The notes under the pieces are model-generated. The model saw only the letters and a program-made list of their open reading frames with translations, ran no database searches and had not been told where the DNA came from. A stretch of DNA of 64,000 nt, from the NCBI RefSeq assembly GCF_019247635.1, contig NZ_JAFBAR010000067.1, positions 1 to 64,000 of the forward strand, given 5' to 3'. Of this stretch, positions 59,189 through 64,000 are shown one piece after another. The DNA is from Mycobacterium sp. (GTDB lineage: Bacteria > Actinomycetota > Actinomycetes > Mycobacteriales > Mycobacteriaceae). The position numbers were made by a program, and so were the translations under genes. How positions within the stretch are numbered: the stretch's first letter is position 1; each line of letters opens with the position of its first letter.

Positions 59189-60514
59189 ATGTCAGAAGCT
59201 GACGCAATCGCATCCGAAGAACGCCCAGATCATCCGCCACTGCACGTTCGGGTGGCCGGCGAAGCAGTCTTGGTAATTCCGGTGCTGGTCGCGGTCGCAT
59301 TCGTGTGGCGGGTTGCGGTTTCTTACCCGCTGACGGACGAGTGGCTGCTGTTCCGCAACGCGATGATTGCGCACGACATGGGCTGGCATCACCCGATAAG
59401 CACTCTCGCAGCGATGACGTGGAAGGTCTACGAGCATCCGATCATCCTGACCAACATTTTCTATCTCCTCGTCGCGCCGTTGTTCCATTACGACTCGCGC
59501 GCACTCATCTGCGTATCGCTCGTCTGCTTTGCAACGGTGCTCGCGGTCTTCAGAACCCAGATAGCCCCCAACGCGTGGACGGCGCTACCGGCGGCGTGCG
59601 TGTTGTTCGCCCCGTCGCACTATATGGATTTCGGTTGGGGCATGGATTTCATCGGGACCTCATCGATAACGCTGACGATATTGGGTTTGACGGTATTCAG
59701 TCGCACGGTGCCTGAAGAACCGTCCACGACATATGTGCGCCGACTGTCGTGTGCCATCTGCTTGATTGTTGTCGGCCTTTTGTGTTCGGGGCAGTCCGCT
59801 CTCGGGTTCCCGGCCTTGCTTGTCGTCGGGCTTGTGAAGCGGTTGTCGACGCGCAGGCGCCGCGCGTTGATCGTCATCACGCTCTTGGGTTCGTGGGCCG
59901 CGCTGGCGGCGATCGGAGCACTAGTTGACTCACACAAAGTCTCGATTGTTCGCAGCATCATTGTCGTCCTCACCGCGTTCGGCGGCACCATCGTCGGGAC
60001 CCCGCCCGGCATGACCAGTTTTCCCTTTGGCTGGACAGCGACGTTGGGCCTCGCTATTTGCATCTCAGTTATTGTCTGCGTATGGGTCGCGTGGCGTCGC
60101 GGCATCCTCAGCGCGCTAGCTTTGCCGCTCGGCCTGTTCACTTTCGGCTCGTTGTTGACCGCGGCAGTCGCGGCCGGACGTCCCTATCTAGGCAACTGGC
60201 ATCTGATGGCAGCTTTGCCCGCCACCCTCGGCGCGTACGGGGCGGTACTGGTACTGGCCCGGCACGCGAGATCGCCGAGCACCCTGGCATTACAAGCGGT
60301 CATGACCGCATTACTTGGGCTGGTCGTGATCGGCTACTGGGTTGGCTTCACGGTATATGGCCCGTTGGGTGCCGCCAACAACAAACGGATTGCCGCCTAC
60401 ATGGACGGCTATCTCGACAATCCCAACGCGTCCAAGCCATACGTTGGTACAGGCGGTTGGGATTTTGATTCCGCAATGGCTCGTTTCCTGAAAAGCAACG
60501 GGCCACATCGCTGA
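59189..60514 (+). CDS. Polytopic membrane protein, GT-C-like, 441 aa
   Basis: The protein has about 10 membrane helices. After the first, the loop AVSYPLTDEWLLFRNAMIAHDMG contains the acidic pair DE in the typical GT-C place. Loops are Arg-rich on the cytoplasmic side. The C-terminal soluble tail is short (about 50 residues). It is likely a periplasmic glycosyltransferase using polyprenol-linked sugars, by topology and context. The gene is divergent from the methyltransferase gene with 270 bp of space that shows no other gene. Confidence 0.7.
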   Translation: MSEADAIASEERPDHPPLHVRVAGEAVLVIPVLVAVAFVWRVAVSYPLTDEWLLFRNAMIAHDMGWHHPISTLAAMTWKVYEHPIILTNIFYLLVAPLFHYDSRALICVSLVCFATVLAVFRTQIAPNAWTALPAACVLFAPSHYMDFGWGMDFIGTSSITLTILGLTVFSRTVPEEPSTTYVRRLSCAICLIVVGLLCSGQSALGFPALLVVGLVKRLSTRRRRALIVITLLGSWAALAAIGALVDSHKVSIVRSIIVVLTAFGGTIVGTPPGMTSFPFGWTATLGLAICISVIVCVWVAWRRGILSALALPLGLFTFGSLLTAAVAAGRPYLGNWHLMAALPATLGAYGAVLVLARHARSPSTLALQAVMTALLGLVVIGYWVGFTVYGPLGAANNKRIAAYMDGYLDNPNASKPYVGTGGWDFDSAMARFLKSNGPHR

Positions 60515-60698
60515 TCTGGCGCACTACGTCATCGATGCAAACGTTGGTGTGCCTGACCGGCGTTGATCTTATTGGTTGGCTCCAGAGCGTGCCTATACAG
60601 ATCACGAAACACGTTGTCGCCCTTGCGGGCTGACCCAAAGCAGACCTAAGCGAGAACCACGTGCGGGAGGAGACTCCAGCGTCCGTATGGTCTAGGTA

Positions 60699-61814
60699 TT
60701 ACCCCGTCTGAATGTAAGAGTGGGCGATTTTGCGCTGCAGAAAATAACGTTCAATATATCGATAGGAAAGCGCGGACAACAGAATTGTTCCGGCGAATGC
60801 TGCCGGGTATACCGCAAACGAAAGATGATGCCTGCACAGAACTTTGACGGCGATTACAACTATCAAAACATGATACATGTACAGCCCGTACGAAATTTTG
60901 CCCAGGTAATCGAAAACCCTGTTTTCGGCATATAACAGACTCGTTCCCGGCCGGACTAGGTTAAGTATGATCAGCCCATACAGGACCGCATGCCATTCCC
61001 AGTAAAATCCACCGAACTGATACGCCTTCCACACCAGGAATACTTCAAGCAATAGTATCGCGACCTGAAATGGCTTGGCAGTAATAATGCTGCGCCGGTC
61101 TCCCAGATATCGATTCACGATGGCGAAGAAGCAACCGATTAGTAGACAGTCAAACTTCAACCCATCAGATGCCAGGTCGTAAATCCTTGCAAACAGCGTG
61201 TTACCAGCGTACACGGTGTCGCCTAGGAAAATCATCAGATGGCAGGCCCCAATGTAGAGTACGATAAACAACAGAATAAAATAGATCGTAGCTTTCCGAT
61301 TTAGCTTGCTAATGATGACCGGCCAAATGAAATAGAAATATTCTTCGATGCCGATCGACCAGCACTGTGAACAGTAGGCTATGGGTCCTATCAGGTAGAG
61401 CTGGATATGGGGCAAGAAAAGCACGTATAGTCCCAGACTCCAGCCAAAATGTGCCCCTATGTTGATTAATGGAGGTGGAAGCTGAAGGTACGAGATCCGC
61501 GGGGCAACGAAGAAAGAAAACAGCACGACGATAAAATAGAGCGGCCATATACGGTAAACGCGCCGTGCTATGAAATGCTTAATATGCACACGCCCAAGAC
61601 TGCCCTTTTCTGCTAACAAAAGTGAAGTGATGAGGAAGCCGCTCAACACAAAAAATAGATCGACACCCAGCTTTCCGATCAAGACGATCGTAGGGTTGGT
61701 CCACCAGCTTGCATACCCGTGAATGAACTTCATCTGTTCGATGTGATGCACGATGACGACGCTTGCTGCAACAAAGCGCAGGAAGTTAAGGCTGGGGTAA
61801 TGTATTTTTTTCAA
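60699..61814 (-). CDS. Acyltransferase 3 (OafA/NodX-type) membrane protein, AT-rich
   Basis: The 371-residue protein has about 10 helices and the acyltransferase-3 features: LNFLRFVAASVVIVHHI with the catalytic His, LGVDLFFVLSGFLITSLLL, and a WSIGIEEYFYFIWPVI segment. It O- or N-acylates a sugar at the membrane. Base composition is strikingly low in GC (many A/T-rich lines, such as 61261-61320), unlike the neighbours. Codons include many A/T-ended ones, strong evidence for recent transfer. The TTG start at 61814 overlaps the stop of the aminotransferase (TTGA), so translation is coupled to it. Confidence 0.9.
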   Translation of the reverse strand: MKKIHYPSLNFLRFVAASVVIVHHIEQMKFIHGYASWWTNPTIVLIGKLGVDLFFVLSGFLITSLLLAEKGSLGRVHIKHFIARRVYRIWPLYFIVVLFSFFVAPRISYLQLPPPLINIGAHFGWSLGLYVLFLPHIQLYLIGPIAYCSQCWSIGIEEYFYFIWPVIISKLNRKATIYFILLFIVLYIGACHLMIFLGDTVYAGNTLFARIYDLASDGLKFDCLLIGCFFAIVNRYLGDRRSIITAKPFQVAILLLEVFLVWKAYQFGGFYWEWHAVLYGLIILNLVRPGTSLLYAENRVFDYLGKISYGLYMYHVLIVVIAVKVLCRHHLSFAVYPAAFAGTILLSALSYRYIERYFLQRKIAHSYIQTG

Positions 61815-62956
61815 TTACGTGCTCGATAGAATTCCAGCACACTATTGGCGACTTCCTCTACCTCATTGTCCGTAAGATCAAAATAGATCGGTAGTCGTAG
61901 CAAGCGCGCGCTAAGCTCTTCCGTCCTCGGCAAGCGTGTTTGCGAAATACCTAGCGACTGCGCGAATGGTGAGGAATGCAGCGGTACGTAGTGGAATACG
62001 GCAAGGATGCCTGCTTTACGCAAATGCGTAATGAGGGCCGTACGCTCGTCGACGTCGGCAGTCAGCACATAAAACATGTGATAATTAGGGGTACAGTGCC
62101 GCGGCACCACTGGGGTTCGGATCAGGCCCAACTCGACCAGTGGGGCTAGCATGGCGGCATAACGGTTGAATACCTCGCCACGCCGCCTGGTTATCTTTTC
62201 CATGTTCTCGATCTGGCCGACCAAGAATGCCGCGAGCATATCGGACGGCAGATAAGACGAGCCCACGTCCACCCAGGTGTATTTGTCAGTCTGGCCGCGT
62301 AGGAATTGGCTGCGGTTGGTGCCCTTTTCGCGCAGGATTTCGGCGCGCTCCTCCATGGCCGGATCATTGATGACGAGTGCGCCGCCTTCACCGCACGAAA
62401 TGTTCTTCGTTTCGTGAAAGCTGTAGCAGCCCAGGTGGCCGATCGTGCCCAGCCATCGGTCGTTGTACCGGGCAAACACACCCTGCGCCGCATCTTCCAC
62501 GACGAACACGCCATGGCGATCGGCAATGTCCATGATCGCGCCCATCTCGCAAGCGACGCCCGCATAATGGACAACGAATATGGCACGCGTGCGGGGCGTC
62601 ATCGCCTGCTCGATCAGTCGTTCATCGATGTTGAGAGTATCGGGCCTGATATCCACGAACACTGGCTTGGCGCCCCGAAGCACAATCGCGTTGGCCGTGG
62701 AAACGAAGGTGTAGGACGGAACGATTACCTCGTCACCCGGCTGCAGATCGCAGAGCAGGGTGGCCAGTTCGAGCGCGGAGGTGCACGACGTGGTCAACAA
62801 GACGCGGCTCGCGTCAAACCGCTTTTCCAGCATGGCCTGGGCGCGCTTGGTGAACGGCCCGTCGCCGCTGGCGTGTCCGCCCGCGACCGCCTGGCCGACA
62901 TAGGTCAGCTCCGATCCGACGACGGAGAGTTTGTTGAACGGGATACGGATCGTCAT
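61811..62956 (-). CDS. wecE: WecE-type sugar 4-aminotransferase (DegT/DnrJ/EryC1 family)
   Basis: The 381-residue PLP enzyme has the active-site K184 in SFHETKNISCGEGG and D155 in VVEDAAQG. It begins MTIRIPFNKLSVVGSELTYV, with SYTFVSTANAIVLRGAKPVFVD. WecE makes dTDP-4-amino-4,6-dideoxygalactose from the 4-keto sugar, and a homologue is known in the LOS locus of M. marinum. An N-acylated amino sugar is therefore likely in this glycan. ATG at 62956 overlaps the GtrA stop (ATGA). The downstream acyltransferase is a candidate for the N-acylation step. Confidence 0.92.
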   Translation of the reverse strand: MTIRIPFNKLSVVGSELTYVGQAVAGGHASGDGPFTKRAQAMLEKRFDASRVLLTTSCTSALELATLLCDLQPGDEVIVPSYTFVSTANAIVLRGAKPVFVDIRPDTLNIDERLIEQAMTPRTRAIFVVHYAGVACEMGAIMDIADRHGVFVVEDAAQGVFARYNDRWLGTIGHLGCYSFHETKNISCGEGGALVINDPAMEERAEILREKGTNRSQFLRGQTDKYTWVDVGSSYLPSDMLAAFLVGQIENMEKITRRRGEVFNRYAAMLAPLVELGLIRTPVVPRHCTPNYHMFYVLTADVDERTALITHLRKAGILAVFHYVPLHSSPFAQSLGISQTRLPRTEELSARLLRLPIYFDLTDNEVEEVANSVLEFYRARN

Positions 62957-63375
62957 CAACTGGTCCTTGCCGCAATCCGTTCCGCGGTGCTGCCTTCGTC
63001 GGGGAATACCCAATACCTCTGCGCTACGAATGCGAGCAGCGCGACCACCACGGCTGCGCACGCCTGAATCAGCTGATGGGGGATGCCCATCCGGTCGGCA
63101 AACACCCACAGAGCGAGGTAGTCCATGAGATAGAGGATGGCGTAGCAGGTCACAAACCGCCGAAGCGCGGCTAACCGCTCGCCTCGGTGACGAAAGGTGA
63201 CGCTGCGGTGGGCAAGGAAGCTGAGCAGGGTGCCGATGCTGAAGGTGATTGTCATCGCAGCTTCGTCGCGCATGGCCCACCACGTCAGTAATAGGTACGC
63301 ACCGTAGAACGCGGCGTTCAGCGCGAGGCCCACGAAAACGTAGCGAATAAATTGCGCTCTGATGGTGTGCGTCAT
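62956..63375 (-). CDS. GtrA-family membrane protein
   Basis: This is a second GtrA-like protein, 139 residues, with four helices (FIRYVFVGLALNAAFYGAYLLLTW at the start, and TFSIGTLLSFLAHRSVTFR with the conserved family arginine/phenylalanine ending). It would flip a polyprenyl-phosphate-linked sugar. The ATG at 63375 overlaps the upstream methyltransferase stop (ATGA), and the 3' end overlaps wecE. The likely sugar is the amino sugar made by WecE, or another from this cluster. Confidence 0.88.
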   Translation of the reverse strand: MTHTIRAQFIRYVFVGLALNAAFYGAYLLLTWWAMRDEAAMTITFSIGTLLSFLAHRSVTFRHRGERLAALRRFVTCYAILYLMDYLALWVFADRMGIPHQLIQACAAVVVALLAFVAQRYWVFPDEGSTAERIAARTS

Positions 63376-64000
63376 TCGAACCGCATGACCGCTTCCCACC
63401 CACCGACGAGACCCCAGCGCGGCCGGCGGCTGCGACCGAGCAAGGCCTGCTCCACCAAGGCGGGAGACTTGAGCGTATGGGCGACCAACGTCCGGGCGGG
63501 AGCGTGCGCGAATGTTGTCTCCACCAGCGATGGCCGGGACGACAGCGTGGTGCCCTTCACCCCGAAAGTCTCGATGAACCGGCCCCAGAAGACGCTGCCC
63601 ATGTCGTGAACGTGTCCTGGATAGGTGATGTCGATCGAGCGGACGATGCGTGCCAACGGAAGGACATACGGGGTGCGGGCATACATGTAGGCGGAGCGTC
63701 CGGCGCAGGAGAGGACTTCACGAATCGCGGTATGGGCGTCGGGTATGTGTTCGAAGATCGCGCTGGCGAGGATCAGGTCGTGGCCGCCTTCGACGGTGGC
63801 TAGCTCTCGGTGCGCATCGATGCGGATACGGCGGTCTTCTTCAGGTCGCGGTTCGCTGTAGTCGACGACATCAATCGCTATTAGTTCCGAATTGCCTTGG
63901 GATCGTAGCAATTTCGCGATGGCGATGGCGAGCGAACCGTCACCGCCCCCGAAGTCGAGAATGCGCAGCGGTTTCGGTCCCCGCAGGTCCGGCATCGCAC
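63372..64000 (-). CDS. SAM methyltransferase, 5' end beyond the window
   Basis: At least 207 residues are present. Motif I ILDFGGGDGSLAIAI and the IDVVDYSEPRP acidic region are followed by LILASAIFEHIPDAHTAI, then TYPGHVHDMGSVFWGRFIETFGV, a family-specific insert. The frame is open to the edge, so the true start lies outside. It is translationally coupled to the GtrA gene (4-bp overlap), making a run methyltransferase-GtrA-WecE-acyltransferase. It probably methylates a sugar or its precursor in that pathway. Confidence 0.8.
   Translation of the reverse strand, partial: AMPDLRGPKPLRILDFGGGDGSLAIAIAKLLRSQGNSELIAIDVVDYSEPRPEEDRRIRIDAHRELATVEGGHDLILASAIFEHIPDAHTAIREVLSCAGRSAYMYARTPYVLPLARIVRSIDITYPGHVHDMGSVFWGRFIETFGVKGTTLSSRPSLVETTFAHAPARTLVAHTLKSPALVEQALLGRSRRPRWGLVGGWEAVMRFE

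Noticed and set aside
60515..60698. Possible insertion sequence remnant beside the AT-rich acyltransferase
   Set aside because: I found no transposase fragment or terminal inverted repeats in the intergenic bases.

Overview
This window comes from a slow-growing, high-GC Mycobacterium. The protein families and much of the gene order match the Mycobacterium tuberculosis interval from about Rv1517 to Rv1559, but a large cell-envelope glycolipid locus is interleaved. Its gene set (Pks5-type polyketide synthase, FadD25-type fatty acyl-AMP ligase, MmpL12-type transporter, PapA3/PapA4-type acyltransferase, Gap-like protein, many glycosyltransferases and sugar-tailoring enzymes) is that of a lipooligosaccharide (LOS, acyl-trehalose glycolipid) locus, as known from M. 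marinum and M. kansasii.

Bases 1-19600 are mostly core genes: a MocR-type regulator facing a flavin-binding pyridoxamine-oxidase-like protein, ilvA, an F420-type nitroreductase, dnaE1, a three-gene SRPBCC/SDR/SDR operon (Rv1546, Rv1544, Rv1543 homologues), glbN, a pseudouridine synthase with lspA, ansA, dinX, a methyltransferase and ileS. ileS carries a clear translational T-box leader with an AUC specifier.

Bases 20063-28979 hold the first glycolipid block: two CoA-dependent acyltransferases, a GT1 glycosyltransferase, a Gap-like membrane protein, a methyltransferase with a degenerate SAM motif, two GT2 enzymes and a polytopic membrane protein. Bases 28994-31661 are an ancestral island: an Mg2+-sensing M-box riboswitch, a 26-codon upstream ORF with a strong ribosome site, the Rv1535-type small gene, a perfect 25-bp hairpin, an Rv1533-type flavin monooxygenase and a carboxymuconolactone decarboxylase-like protein.

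Bases 32157-45133 are the lipid core (mmpL, fadD, pks, methyltransferase). The mmpL and pks promoters and leaders are near-duplicates of each other, which suggests co-regulation. Bases 45270-64000 are a sugar-assembly block: a repeat-rich coiled-coil protein, two GtrA/glycosyltransferase modules, three polytopic GT-C-like proteins, a split transketolase coupled to a fused epimerase-glycosyltransferase, four methyltransferases, a WecE-type aminotransferase and an AT-rich acyltransferase that looks recently acquired.

In the inferred working model, Pks5 and FadD make and activate the methyl-branched acyl chains, PapA-type enzymes put them on trehalose, cytoplasmic GT1/GT2 enzymes and polyprenol-dependent periplasmic enzymes extend and decorate the glycan, and MmpL with the Gap-like protein export it. 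The least explained part is the transketolase/epimerase-GT operon at 52674-57284. It may make a carbon-branched or chain-extended sugar.
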